A stretch of DNA of 64,000 nucleotides from Chenopodium formosanum (Eukaryota; Streptophyta; Magnoliopsida; Caryophyllales; Amaranthaceae): assembly GCA_024500155.1 (NCBI GenBank), contig CM044874.1, forward strand, positions 5,347,001-5,411,000, read 5' to 3'. Shown here in pieces: positions 48,101 through 60,762 of the stretch. Each line of letters starts with the position of its first letter. The first letter of the stretch is position 1. A program made the position numbers and the translations under genes. A model generated the notes under the pieces. That model ran no database searches and was not told the origin of the DNA. It saw only the letters and a list, made by a program, of their open reading frames with translations.

Positions 48101-48621
48101 AAGGTTTTTTCTTTCTCGATAGAAAAGAACCATTGTTGGCAAACGGTTTCAAGAGATAGTGAGAAAAGAGAAGGGAAGACCTTCTTATCGATACCCTTGA
48201 TACTCATTATGGTTTCAAATGCTCTTAAATGAAAGTAAGGGTTGTCAATTGCTCTGAATTTTGGGATGTCGTTGGCGTTGAACTTCTGCGGAAGAAAATC
48301 CTTGTCCACCGAGACCCCTTGTGATGTAAGCTCTTTAAACTTGTAGTCGCTAGACAACTTGCTTAAACTCTCTTGCATGAGGTATATCTGTTGTTGCTTC
48401 ATGGGATCATCGATTCTAAGTGCGAGAAGCTTCAGTGTCTCAGTTACGGTAGCCAGTTGGTTCTTAAGATCATTGACTTTTTCTTGAGTTGCCATTATAA
48501 CCCTAGCTTTCCTCTTGCGAGCTACAGGTTTGTCGAAAAGTTGGACTTGTACGAAGAGGTTATCTTTGATTAATCGTCCTTCCTTTCTTGACCACGCGCT
48601 GTAAATTAAACCATTTTGCAT
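45097..48621 (-). pseudogene. Tat Gag-protease (element C)
   Basis: A 1,174-codon frame; the family start is the ATG at 48495 (MATQEKVND). It has a gag core, two CxHxxGHxxExC-type knuckles (CKYYQGRGHSTEIC and CQYHQSGGHTIENC), an aspartic protease with a VDNGSA active site near 46265, and a G-patch-like stretch (GHFPGMTLGKKKG ... FGLGFEP). It ends in a wrong frame after a deletion near 45185, so it cannot read into RT. It is remarkably open over 3.4 kb for an otherwise damaged element. Confidence 0.85.
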
Positions 48622-50204
48622 TTTAATTACTTGAATCGAATCAACTTGACTTTATGGTTTATTTTAAGGGAAAAGGGTGCATATTTTTGGCAAAAAATAA
48701 TGTACATAAAATAATGTACATATTTTTAGGGAACTAAGTATTATTATTTTTATATTGAAGGATTAATATCCGACTTACTCCCTTAAAAAAAATGACGGAA
48801 AAACGCGCACACAAGACTCTCTTAATCATGGTCAAAGTATGTGTATTGGTGTGTGCGTTGAGTGTAAGTGACATGCTTGGACTCTTGTGTAAGACCATGG
48901 GACTTAGTGCCTAAACTCGATCATTGATTCAATTAAACATTATTGACAGCAAAATTAACGAATTAAACAGAAAACTGATTAATTAGACCTTAGGTGATGA
49001 CTCGACCAATAATCCGAACTGTCGGCTAAGCGACTGGACTGGCGTCACACTGTGGAGCTTGGCGCCAGGCGACAGAATTGCCGTCAGGCGCTACACTCCA
49101 TAGTGTGGCGCTACAACTCAGGCCTTGGCGCCAATATTGGAGCTTCGGTCTGGGACTGTTTTCGGTGTTATTAGTCAACTGGGGTATGCCTAAAGTCGTA
49201 CTAGGTCAATTCCGATTAAAATATTAGACTTTATTGACTCAAATTAATTAATTAATTAATTGATTAGGCAAAGTTTTTTTAAGTCATTAATTTATTTAGT
49301 CTCAACACAAGTCAACAAACGGTTAAGAGAAACATAGAATATATATGCACAACAAATAATGCACAATTAGTCAAGTAGGCACAATATGATGCAATGAGTT
49401 TGCAACCTAACCATGGCTCTAGTTCTCTAAAGTTCAGGATATGGTTTAGTAAATAGAGGGTCCATGGTTAATTGTCCGGATGCACCGCGCGGAAGCCTAA
49501 CCGTGAAGTGTTGGCGCGAGTGGATGGGACAGCGCGAGTTTTAGAAAAAACTCGCTTCCATGGTTTGGTGAATTCAACATCTCGGATGTACCCTTTGTTG
49601 CACGAAGCGTTCAATCAGGTAGATGGAGCATGAATTCTCAGAAGGTTATGTCCATATGTAGAACACATATGGGTTTCAGAAAAGTGAGAAAAAATTCAAT
49701 CAGGAAGTAGGATCGAGCAAACAATACGAAAAACCGGTCGAAATTAGAACGCATATTTCTGGCTCGGTATTGGGGGAAATTGGCGCCAGCAAACAGAGAC
49801 TAGCGCCAGCTTTTAACTGTAGCGCCTGGCGCCAATATTGGCGTTTGGCGCTACAACTAAAATATTTGCGCCAAGCGCTGGCCCCTGATGCTACTTCCCA
49901 CATGCCTCAGCAGCTTTCTGTGCTCGATAAAATTTTCCAGTTTCGCGCGGTGTTATTTCAGTCCTAGTTGTGAAAGATATTTCTCAAATTTCCTACGTGT
50001 AAAATCCTATGTTTTTAACTCATTACGGATGGTCTTTCCAATGAGATCTTTTTTATGCATATGACAATAATGTTAATCAAAATTACGCACATGAAATACT
50101 TAGAACGTTTTGAGTCTCATCCACTCATCCACTCATTCTAAATCATTGCCGAAACAAATTCAGGAATTAAAATAGAAATCCTCCCCAGTGGAGTCGCCAA
50201 AAAC
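48496..50204 (-). other. Tat element C leader and PBS
   Basis: The PBS (TGGCGACTCCACTGGGGA on the minus strand) is at 50199-50182. GGCGCC clusters occupy 49020-49140 and 49785-49905. The leader matches those of elements A and B. Confidence 0.8.
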
Positions 50205-52190
50205 TGTAGGGAATAATTTCATGCCTTAGAATCCCACTAGCTTGAACCCCACTGTGATCATACACTAAAGTACGGTGGCGTCCAAAAGGGAAGAAGATAG
50301 AGCAAAAGAGTCGCCAACAAGTTTTTTAGGAACTTGTAAACCGTTCACGAGGTGAAGGTTACACCCCTTAACGATCCAAGAGATCGTCAACTCCATAAGG
50401 TCATGAACCAAATAAGGGTTCGGGGATGAAGGTACAAATCCAACCTAAAAGAGATTGAACCTGCCCTAATAATAGGCCTCTACTTTATTCTGATCGTATT
50501 CATGTGCGCTTTATGATTAACATGCAATCATTAGGATTAACCCTAAACCTGTTTATCTATGTTGGTTGAATATTAATGCACAAATAAATCTATTATTGGC
50601 GATCACTTGAATTATAATCATATTAACCCTAACAAGATTATCAATTATCTTATTAAGCGTGATTACAAGTACCAATTCCCTTTAAACATGCAATAAAAGG
50701 TGTGGTCAAGCAATAAAGAATAAAACATCAAGCAACATAAATATCATGACAATAAAATTATAATCATCATATTAACAATAATATTCATAATCATCATAAA
50801 TTATAACAATTATAATCATATTCATGTTAATATTAAAGCATAATAACAGCAAGATCCTAGGCATGATACTAACAAGATTAATAGCAAATCCTAGCATGTC
50901 ACTAAGCAATAAAAAATCAAATCTTTAACCCTAACATGATACTAACAATCATAAATATTAGGAAGAGCATAGGAAGCATCACAACAATCATATTTAATAT
51001 TAAAATTACCCTAGACATGATACTAGGAATATCATAAGAACAATGTAAACATGATTTCTACATCATAAATCAATTAAAACCATTAAAGTACTTACTTTGA
51101 TGCCTCGTACCTCTTTCTAATAACAAAATACACACGTTAGTAACTTCAAGGAAAATAATAATCAAAACAATTAAATTAAATAATTGAAAGAGAGATTTGG
51201 GACCAAACCCTCAGAAATTAAAACCCTTCACGTCTAGGACGAAGGCAACTTCGAATATGGCTAGGTGTTTCTAGATCTTGTGAATGCGGAATTTTGTATG
51301 AAAAGTAAAGTAAGAATTGAATGTTGAACAGAGATGAATGATTTAGAGAATGCTAATGAATTAATGATTGTTGATAATAACTTGCTAATGAGGAGAATTG
51401 GTTGTTGGTGAAGAATAGGTGAATTCGTGAATGAAAACGGAGTTTTTAATACGATATTTATAGATAAAATAAGCCAAAAAGATAAATTAAACAAAACAGA
51501 GTCTGACGCTCAGAAAACAGAGCTGGCGCCAACCCTGGCTAGCTGGCGCCAGGCACCAATACTAGTGCCAGGCGCCAGGCCTGGTTCCAGGCGCCAAGGC
51601 CTAGGGTTAGGCGCCAAGCCTGATTCCAACGCGTTTTCGAAAATCCGATAAGTTTACCGTACTAGAGGATAAAATAATATAATTTCCTCGAAAATGCTAT
51701 TTGATTTTGATTAAAACTCTGAAAAGTCAACAAAAGTCAATTTATCAATGCTAATCGAATTAGGAATGAAAAGAACCTTCTAGAAGAATCTAGAAGACTA
51801 AAACCATTCCTAATTGCATTAGGAATGATAAATCATATTAGGCCCTCCCCTAGATCATTGGGTCGTACATAAAGCTCAAACCGGGCCCAGTTTGGTAAAT
51901 TGGCCATAACTTCCTCAATATTCATCGGAATTGGGCTTATAATATATCGTTGGAAAGGTCTTTGCAAGCCCCATCCAACTACACTACTATTGGACCCATA
52001 TCATGGACCAACCAAACTGTATTGGCTGTTTTCTTAAAATAAGTTTTCAAAAACAGAGAGAAGAGAAAAGAAATTAAAACTTTCCGCAACACTAGACCTT
52101 TCCACACTTTCGTTTCATTCGATTATGATTCGACGTGAAAGGTACTCATCACTGGATTTGGTTTTGGGGAGACACAAATGGGTGTCTACA
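50205..52190 (-). mobile_element. Tat LTR C
   Basis: A complete 1,986-bp LTR in inverted orientation relative to LTR B. It has TGTAG...CTACA termini. The outer flank is ACTAG. The TATAAATA is at 51462-51455 on the minus strand. Confidence 0.85.
51521..51632. repeat. GGCGCC palindrome cluster in LTR C
   Basis: Six GGCGCC hexamers in about 110 bp, at the same relative position, 60-180 bp upstream of the TATA box on the minus strand. Confidence 0.7.
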
Positions 52191-52245
52191 ACTAGTATTT
52201 CATTTTGTGCTATAAATTACTTTACGAAAATGTTGATATAATTTG

Positions 52246-52411
52246 TATTAGAGTTTGGTTTGTTATATTTGTTAATATTGTATATTTGGAAAGTTTATAT
52301 TGTTTAGGAGTTTTAGGCAAGTTAGGTATTCTATTGTATTTTGGTATATATTGGTAATTAATAGAATACAGAGGGCGAGTTGTTTTCTCCAAATATTTCT
52401 TGAGCTTAACA
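52246..52411 (+). mobile_element. 5' LTR of copia element 2
   Basis: A 166-bp LTR followed by PBS TGGTATCACAGCC at 52412, a one-base variant of the initiator-Met site. Its ATTCTATTGTATTTTGG segment is the uninterrupted version of the site used by element 3. Confidence 0.85.
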
Positions 52412-52613
52412 TGGTATCACAGCCTCTCTAATTTCTAGATATTTTTTCGATCCTTGGTTTGTTTCTAAATTCCGCAAATTAATTTTTTCTTTGAGATTAG
52501 GCTTCTGATTTTGTTTTCATATTGAAATTGTTCCTTCAATTTCAATTACGTTTTTTTTAGAATGATTTTAGGGTTTCAATTAACCCTAGTTTATTTTCGT
52601 TCCTGTTTTTGAG

Positions 52614-52940
52614 TGCTACGGTTTGTGGTGCTTGATTTGTGTGTGGTGCGCATCTGTGTGTGTGCTACGTGGAAGTGGGGTGCACTAATTGGCGTGTTGT
52701 TCCCTCTTTGGTGCGTGGAGTGCGTACGTGTGTTGTACGTGTGTGGTGTTTGGTGTGTGCGTTGTGCTGGTGTGTGTGGCGTGCTTGTGGAGTGTGTTGT
52801 TGCAGTGTGTTGTGGTATAGTGTTGTGCGTTGTGGCAGTGTGGTGTGTGTGTTGCGACAGCAAGGTAGCAAGGAAGTGAGGTGCGTTGTGCTTGCTACGT
52901 TGTGGTGTTATTTTGTGTGCTCGTGAATTAATTTGGTGTG
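52614..52940 (+). repeat. GT-rich leader of copia element 2
   Basis: About 300 bases of almost pure G and T on the plus strand (GTGTGTGGTGCG type). It opens spurious frames on both strands. It ends at the gag ATG. Confidence 0.7.
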
Positions 52941-53806
52941 ATGGCTGGCGATGAGAAACCTCCTCCTCCTCCAAAGTACGAGTCATTCACTGATTTTTAC
53001 CTTCATCCAAGCGAGGGATCTCAATTGGTGATATGTCCTGTTTTGCTTACCGTCTACAACTATGAAGAGTGGTCGCGGTCAATTCGCAACAATCTTCGGT
53101 CCAAGAGCAAGCTCGGTTTTGTTGATGGTTTTATTGTTCAACCCGATCCCAAGCATCCGGATTTTCGACAGTGGGGTATTGTTAATTCTACTGTTGTTTC
53201 TTGGATTTATAATACTCTTAATGTTAGTATTCGTTCTACTATTATTATTCCTGATGATGCTAAGACTTTGTGGGATGATTTGCGTGATCGTTATTCTCTT
53301 GGTAACGGTCCTGTATTTTTTAATTGAAACATGATATTGTTGATTGTAAGCAAAGAGGTCGTTCTGTTGCAGTTTATTATGGTGAATTGAATAAATTGCA
53401 AAATTTATTGTTTGGTTATGTGAAATTGCCTTCTTGTACTTGTTCCGCTGCGAAAGAATATGCTAAGTTGCATGAGAATGAGTTGTTGCATCAGTTTTGT
53501 CTTGGTTTGGATTCTAAAAAGTTTGGTTATGTTGTGTCTACTTTGTTGATGAGTGATCCTTTGCCTTCTATGAATGTTGCTTATGCTAAAGTTGTTGCTG
53601 ATGAGCGTAAGCAATCTGTGTCTGAGGCACATGAGACCTCTTCTTCTTCTACGACTATTGGTTTAAATGCAACAGGTACGACTTTCGGTCGAACTTTCGA
53701 ACGAATTGAGTGTACTTATTGTAAAAGGTCTGGTCATGATAAGGACCACTGTTATCAGCTTCATGGCTTCCCGGGTGGGGGCGTGGAGGTCGTGTTGGTC
53801 GTGTAG
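52941..53806 (+). pseudogene. Copia 2 gag
   Basis: The start ATG at 52941 gives MAGDEKPPPPPKYESFTDFY and a Retrotran_gag_3-type domain. A frameshift in a six-T run (53316-53321) splits the gene; the second frame continues KHDIVDCKQRGRSVAVYY and ends with a CCHC knuckle (CTYCKRSGHDKDHC). Confidence 0.8.
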
Positions 53807-56800
53807 GCAGTGGTGGTCGGTTGTCTGGTAAGGGCAAGGGTGAGTTTGTTGGTGCTGCTGGAAATTCTCGTGGTAATAATGAGCCGGTTTCTGATTTTGA
53901 TCGTGGGAGTGTCCCTACGATTACTGATGCTCAATGGAAGGAACTCATGTCTGCGGTAAAGGGTGCCAAGTCTAGTTCTTCGTCAGATGGAAACAAACTT
54001 GGTACGTATAATTCCATTAATTTTCTCATTTACACTGAAGCTAAAAATCATATGTTTGGTAATATTGATCTTTTCACTGATTTACATGACATCTCTTCGC
54101 CTATTGGTTTACCCAATGGGAAGAACACGACGGCAACGAAGGAAGGAAGAGTTATTTTGTCTAATAATTTAACTCTTGATAATGTTTTATATGTTCCTGC
54201 TCTTATATGCAACTTGTTATCTTTGTCTCAATTGTTAGAAAAACAATGCTATTTTATTATGTTCACTGACAAGCTACGCATTATTCAGGACCACAGTTTG
54301 AGGAACGTGATTGGAGCGGGGGTCCAATGTGATAAGGTTTATATTTTCGTCCGGTTCGTGCTTGGAATCTGCAGGCGAACAAAGTGGTTATTTCAGATGC
54401 AAGTTTGTTGTGGCATAGGCGTCTCGGGCATCCGTCAATGTAAGTTATGAGCTCTCTTTTGGGAGTTTCTAGTAGTCATAGTACTCATAGTAGTAACTCT
54501 GTTTGTTCTTTTGATTGTGACATTTGTTTTATGGGGAAGCAACCCCGAAACTCTTTTCCGTTAAGTATGAATAAAGCATCTGGAATTTTTGATTTAATTC
54601 ATTGTGATATTTGGGGTCCGAACAAGATTGTTTCTAGTTGTGATGCTCGTTATTTCCTTACCATATCATTGTTGATGATTTTTCTCGTGCTACTTGGGTG
54701 TTTTTGATGGTTGGTAAATATCAGCCTTCTCAGTTGGTTCGTGAGTATTGTGCTATGGCCAAGACTCAATTTGGCAAGAAAATGAAGGTGGTTCGAAATG
54801 ACAATGGCCAAGAGTTTCTGAGTTTGGGGTCGTTCTTTGCAAAGAAGGGCATTTTGCATCAAACGTCGTGTGTTGACACGGCTCAGCAGAATGGTAGAGT
54901 TGAGCGTAAACATCGTCACATTTTAAATGTGGCACGTGCTCTTCGGTTCCAGGCAAAGTTGCCAAAGTACTTTTGGGGTGAGTGTGTTATGGCTGCGGTG
55001 CATCTTATTAATCGTACACCTACTCTGGTTTTGAAAGGTAAAATCCCTCATGAGCTTTTGTTTGGTTAGTCACCTTCATATGATAGTTTGCGCGTTTTTG
55101 GTTTCCTTGCTTATGCTGCGAATCGTCCTTGGGTTAAGGACAAGTTTGATTCTCGGAGTCGTAAGTGTATTTTTGTCGGTTATCCACACGAATGATTTAG
55201 AGACGAATGATTTTTTTGTTAGCCGGGATATGCAATTTTTTGAAGATAAATTCCCGTATTTAGAGTCTCTTCCGGATGATCAACGTTTATTATGGGAAAA
55301 GTATTTTGTGACTTCTCCGGTGTGGGAGGACGATGTGTTGGGTGATTTTGGTACGTATGATGAGCAAGTGGGGGTGTGAACTCCGAAGCAGCCCGCACCA
55401 CAACCGACCAGCCCAGCCACAGCCAGGCCGTGGCACGGTCTGCCCAGCCCCCCCACAGGCAGCCAGCGTATGCTGGTTAGCCGCTGGATTTTCCAGCTTC
55501 AGCCACTGCAACGCCCCCTGGAAATCCAGCGGCAGCTGGCCAGGGTAGTGGCAGCCAGCAGCCAGCAGCCAGCCACTGGTCAGCACGCTGGAATTCCAGC
55601 GGGCGCTGGCCTGCAGCCTCGCAGCAGGCCTGCCGCACCCAGCCAGCCAGTGCTGGGCAGTCCCAGCCCTAGCCTGGCCTGGTTGGGCAGTCCCCGCCGG
55701 CCACCGGCGCCGGTCAGACCCAACCTCAGTCCACGGTGGTCCGACAGCCGGTGGTGGTTTCCGATGGTGGTGAGATGTCTGGTGATGTTTTTAATAGTGA
55801 AGAGCGGCCATCTAGTATTGTTGAGTGGGAATTGGACGGGGATAATATTTTTATAAATTCGGAATATTTGAGGGGGAGTTCGTCGGATAATTTGGGTTGT
55901 GGTCATCGTGAAAAACGGCCTCCTTCGTGGCATCGGAATCATACTCATACTATCATCACTGAAAATATAGACCCCTCTACATCAACTATCGACCCTCCTC
56001 AATCACATTCCTCAGGTAAACCTTTCCCTATAGCTTGTCATGTTGAATATAATCGTTTTTCTAATAGACACAGGTGTTTTCTGACGACGATCACTAAGGG
56101 AAAGGAACCGTCTTCATTCAAAGAGGCGTATAAAGACGTCCGTTGGCGTAAGTCTATGCAAGATGAGATTGATGCTCTAGAATGCAATGGCACGTGGTCT
56201 ATTGTAGATCTTCCTCCAGGCAAGATGGCTATCAGTAGTGGTTGGGTGTATAAAATCAAGTACACCGATAAATCAAAAGTGGAACGTCTAAAGGCTCGTT
56301 TGGTTGTTTATGGAAACCGTCAGGTCGAAGGTGTTGATTATAATGAGACGTTCGCTCCAGATGCAAAGATGACTACGGTACGTATCTTGTTAGCTGTTGC
56401 TATATCTTTGAATTGGGAGTTACATTAGATGGATGTTCATAATGCATTTCTTAATGGTGATTTGGATGAAGAAGTATACATGCAGTTTCCTCCAGGGTAC
56501 GGTACTCCGACACCTGGCAAAGTTTGCAGGTTGGAGAAATCTTTATATGGCTTGAAACAAGCCCCAAGACATTGGTTTTCAAAACTGTCAAGTGCTTTGC
56601 GAGGTTTTGGATTTAAAAACTCACATGCTGATTACTCTCTATTTAGCTATGTACAGGGCAATGTCTCTTTGCATGTTCTTGTATATGTCGATGACTTGAT
56701 AATTGCAGGCTCCTCTCATGATGCCATTGTTCGATTTAAAGCCTATTTGAGCAAATGCTTCTATATGAAGGATTTAGGTTTGCTTAAGTATTTCTTAGGC

Positions 56801-57619
56801 ATTAAGGTTGCTCGAAGTCTAGAGGGCATCTTTCTTTCTCAACGAAAGTATGCTCTTGATATTTTGATTAAGGCGGGTATGTTGGGTTGTAAACCCATTG
56901 ATACTCCGATGTAGCAGATGCACCGTCTTGCACATGATTCCGGTGAGCCATTCGCTCATCCGGAACAGTATCGTCGTTTGGTTGGTCGTTTGGTTTACTT
57001 GTCGGTCACTCGACCGGAGTTGAGTTATTCTGTACATGTTTTGGCACAAATTTTTAGTGTTCCACAGGTTTCTCATTGGGATGCGGCCATTCGTGTCTTG
57101 CGCTCTGGGACAAGGTATTTTGTTGCGACCTACGACGGATTTACAATTGACGGCGTTTTGGGATAGTGATTGGGCGGCATGCCCCTTGAGTCGGCGTTCC
57201 TTGTCAGGTTATTTTGTTTTCTTAGGTCGTTCTCCTATTTCTTGGAAGACTAAGAAACAGCCTACTGTAGCTACATCCTCCTCTGAAGCCGAATACAGAT
57301 GGATCTCACTTCTCGTGAGTTGAAATGGTTGAAAATGTTGTTGTTTGTTCTTGGTGTTAAGCATTCAAAGCCTATGCAGTTGTTTTGTGATAATCAGTCG
57401 GCTTTGCATATCGCTAAGAATCCGGTGTTTCATGAACGTACGAAACATATGGAGGTAGACTGTCATTTTGTTCGTGATGAGTTGATAAACGGTAATATTT
57501 CTACCTCATATGTTTCGACAGGTAATCAGTTGGCAGACATTCTCACTAAGGCTCTTGGACGACAACAGTTTGGTTTTCTTTTACGCAAGTTGGGCATTCG
57601 TAATTTACATGCTGCAACT
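53807..57619 (+). pseudogene. Copia 2 pol (PR-IN-RT-RNase H)
   Basis: Protease region: the expected DTG is replaced (IYTEAKNHMFGN), so the catalytic Asp is lost. Integrase: WHRRLGHPS, then CDICFMGKQ, catalytic HCDIWGP, RNDNGQEF and NGRVERKHRH. After a GC-rich linker (55383-55735), RT has YVDDL near 56688 and QMDV-type motifs interrupted by TAG at 56426 (CAG expected) and 56912. RNase H: DSDWAACP, SSSEAEYR, CDNQSA. At least six stops or frameshifts are present. Confidence 0.85.
55383..55735. repeat. GC-rich low-complexity linker in copia 2 pol
   Basis: An abrupt GC-rich, CAGCC/CCAGC-rich block between integrase and RT, with several copies of GCTGG.(A/T)TTCCAGC-type palindromes, for example GCTGGATTTTCCAGC and GCTGGAATTCCAGC. 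The translations are Pro/Ala/Gln/Ser-rich. Confidence 0.7.
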
Positions 57620-57629
57620 TGAGGGGGAG

Positions 57630-57716
57630 TATTAGAGTTTGGTTTGTTATATTTGTTAATATTGTATATTTGGAAAGTTTATCTTGTTTAGGGGTTTTAG
57701 GAAAGTTAGGTATTCT
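57630..57716 (+). mobile_element. 3' LTR of copia element 2, left half
   Basis: It follows the PPT GAGGGGGAG. It is interrupted at ATTCT (57712-57716) by element 3. Confidence 0.85.
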
Positions 57717-57911
57717 TGTTATGAAAATATTGTGTGGATATCCATTATCCTCTTTGTATGTTTCCAGAATATTCTAGATCTAGGGTTTATTCTTATCTAA
57801 GCAAACCCTACTTATAATATTCTATGTATATATATACCCCTATCATATGAAATAATATGAACATATATATTCTCTATCAATCTCTCTTATATTTCTCTTT
57901 ATTTTACAACA
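57717..57911 (+). mobile_element. 5' LTR of element 3
   Basis: 195 bp; a TATATATATA tract near 57826 may supply the TATA box. Confidence 0.85.
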
Positions 57912-60690
57912 CGTTATCAGCACCAAAGCTCTAATAAATATGTAAATTTTATTGTTGATTTCTTAGGTTAATGATTAATTCGTTGTATACTAAATGTGCT
58001 AAATTATACTCATTATTATCTTGTTGTGTCGCATCTTGGGAAGAAATTAGAAGGAGATTAATCTTGATCATGGGTTTTGATCTTATAATAATGAAATCAC
58101 ACGTTTTAAGAATGTCATATCATTCACAATCCTCATTATTTAATTTGGGACTAGTACAAGGAGTCTCACGTTATTAATAATTTGGTTACAAAGAACTACT
58201 CGTATTATTTTTCGATTGCATTGGTTTGTTTATCTTGAATCATCTTTCTCATCTATCCATAATATAATAGATTAGTCTTAATCAAGGGCTATACTTTATT
58301 TTCTTTTCATTGACGTTTTCATGAGTTACAGGCTTGATAACATGAAATTGACGATAAGGCTGGTTTTTATAGTGGGAAAGGTTTTGATATTAGGAAATTT
58401 CTTTCTCAACTATCCTGTTATTGTTAATTTTAAACCTTTACATAATATGTTTATATTGTTTCCCAAATTTTCGTATTTTTTTTATTCCTGTAGTTCAATG
58501 AGCAATTTGGGAATAGTTGAATTTGACGCAGAATAACTAATTAGTAGTTTTGTTTTTACTAGCTATGAGTTTTGTTTAGTTTGAATCTAAAAGGGTATTT
58601 AGAATTATTATTGGGGTTAATTTTACGAACGTATGGTTTTCATGAAATTGTATTACATATATTTGCTAGATTTTGGTATTACTTTTCCTATCCGTAAATG
58701 AGTTTGGTTATTTCTCTATGCTTGATAGCAAATATGAATGGTTTGATTTAGCAATTATTTACCCATATAATTTGTTTGTGAAATCCTATGTCTAATGCCT
58801 TGAATGTTTGTAAATTGTACGAAGTAAGCCTAAGGTACATGTGAAACTATTTATAATTTATGTATTGAATTATGTTTTTACATTTCAAGTATGATATGAA
58901 ACATGTGATTTTCCACTAACGTGAACGTGTTAATTTTGGTTGATTATGTGCTTGTTTCTATTTTCTAATTAAGCTTTATCAGGCAATATATTGATATAAT
59001 TGGCCCGACAGTATAGTTGATTCAATCGATTCAGGTATGTTTTTATTAAAGCGTGAAGTAGTAGGTTTTCATATTTTTACCTTCTCATTCAATTATAGTA
59101 TTATGTACCTACTTGAAGTTTGATTATTGGAATAAATGTAAATTGAATACGATGTGTGGACCTGAAGTTCCTAATATTTATAAAGAGTATTCACACTAGC
59201 TTGAACATATAAATGGCTCAAAACCCTTAAGGATAATACAAAGAAATGTGCATGATCTACAAAGCTAAAGCATATTGCTTAGATATCCACTACATACTAA
59301 CGTGATTCTATAAACACAATGTCATGTTTACTTATGTTTCCAAAGATTAATTTTAATTTGGCTAGTATAGTTGAGTGGATCAAATAAGGTATGTTTTGAT
59401 TAAAGCTCAAACTGATTATGTCATGTCTTATTTTTACCTTCTCTTTCTGAAAAATGTAGATGGATTGGTATATATTCTCGTACATATGGACTTGAAGTTC
59501 ATTAATTAATTAAATATATAGCAAAAAGTGTGTTATGAATTCAAGTAATTAAACATGACATTGTGAGAAACTATACATAATCAACGTTTTATTATGCCTA
59601 TAAATATAAGAGGTTTTATTTTTTTAAGATGAATGTAATTGGGCATGAGGAACATGATAAGTGTTCTATAAGTATAATTTTATATAAGCATGTTTTTTCT
59701 AAAAGGAAGACGTTACTTGATACATGACATTGCCAAAAGAATTGGCAAAAGAATTTATGGCTTAAAAGTTGCAAGGATTTTAAAGGTTGTTGGATTGATT
59801 CATTCCATACCCCTATATGCAAGGATTAGGGGGAGATTGTATGTAACCCTTGCATATAAACAATAAAATATATTGATAGTCAGTTTGATACATACAATAA
59901 CTTAAATATCAACGATTTATTTAATAGAAGTGACCACATGTTCATTAAATATTTTGAAATGATATCATCCTGAAGATGGATATAAACAAATGACATTTAT
60001 CATATACTAGTTGTAAATGCTCTAATTTAAAATTGATGTCCTAAGAGTACAACATCAATTGTTGATGAACCAATAGCATGCCTGAAGCGTGATAAATCAA
60101 TAGGTTCTAAAGATAATTAAGTATCTTTGAAAGGAAAGGAGTCACTATTGACAATGACAAATTTGAGGAAGTGGTAAATATCATTACATTTCTAGAAGAA
60201 ATCACTTTTAGTAAAGTTCATATGTTTCATGATTATATAAAAGACTCCAGAAGAGTATGAAATATCCAACAAGATTAACATGTATCAAGTTTATAGTTTA
60301 AACTCCAGTAGAGTATGAGTAATTATTGGATAAAATATTAATTGATTGTCTTGCCAATTGTATAAAGAAACACATGTTGGTGTTCTAAAATCACATCACA
60401 TTCATGGCCATGCATATAGTAAGTTTAATAAAGTGATCACTAGTGTTGATACCTGACCAGATTTCAAATTTAGAGAAGTGATTGGATGTGATAATTAAAT
60501 TAGGTCATCCTGGTTTAATAATTACCCGTTATGGAAACCTGGAGTTTCATTTGATAATGTGCTGACACTTTCTCAATGTTAAATATATAAAATGAATTGA
60601 ATGGCAAGACGTAATATTGAGATTGAGTTATATTTGGATTGTGAGTTATAATAATTTGTATTGATGAAAATTTCAAGATTTAATATGTTT

Positions 60691-60696
<6 letters not shown>

Positions 60697-60757
<61 letters not shown>
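60697..60757. repeat. (TA)n microsatellite
   Basis: A nearly pure TA run of about 60 bp inside element 3. Confidence 0.9.

Positions 60758-60762
<5 letters not shown>

Larger units (their letters stand above)
40760..52190 (-). mobile_element. Tat-lineage Ty3/gypsy element C, 3' LTR missing
   Basis: On the minus strand it has, in order, LTR C, PBS, leader, gag-pro, RT-RNase H, archaeal-type RNase H, integrase, and a 3' region with the antisense PMD ORF. This domain order with a second RNase H and no chromodomain is the Tat (Ogre/Retand) signature. The element ends abruptly at the gag B junction, and no 3' LTR is present. Confidence 0.8.

Noticed and set aside
45430..48573. Plus-strand ORFs over gag-protease of element C
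   Set aside because: They are antisense shadows of the 1,174-codon minus-strand frame.
52591..52986. Minus-strand Thr/His-rich ORFs and plus-strand Val/Cys-rich ORFs
   Set aside because: Artefacts of the GT-rich leader of copia 2, which lacks stop codons in several frames.
55290..55948. Pro/Ala/Gln-rich ORFs on both strands near the IN-RT linker
   Set aside because: They come from the GC-rich linker; the pol frame accounts for the locus.
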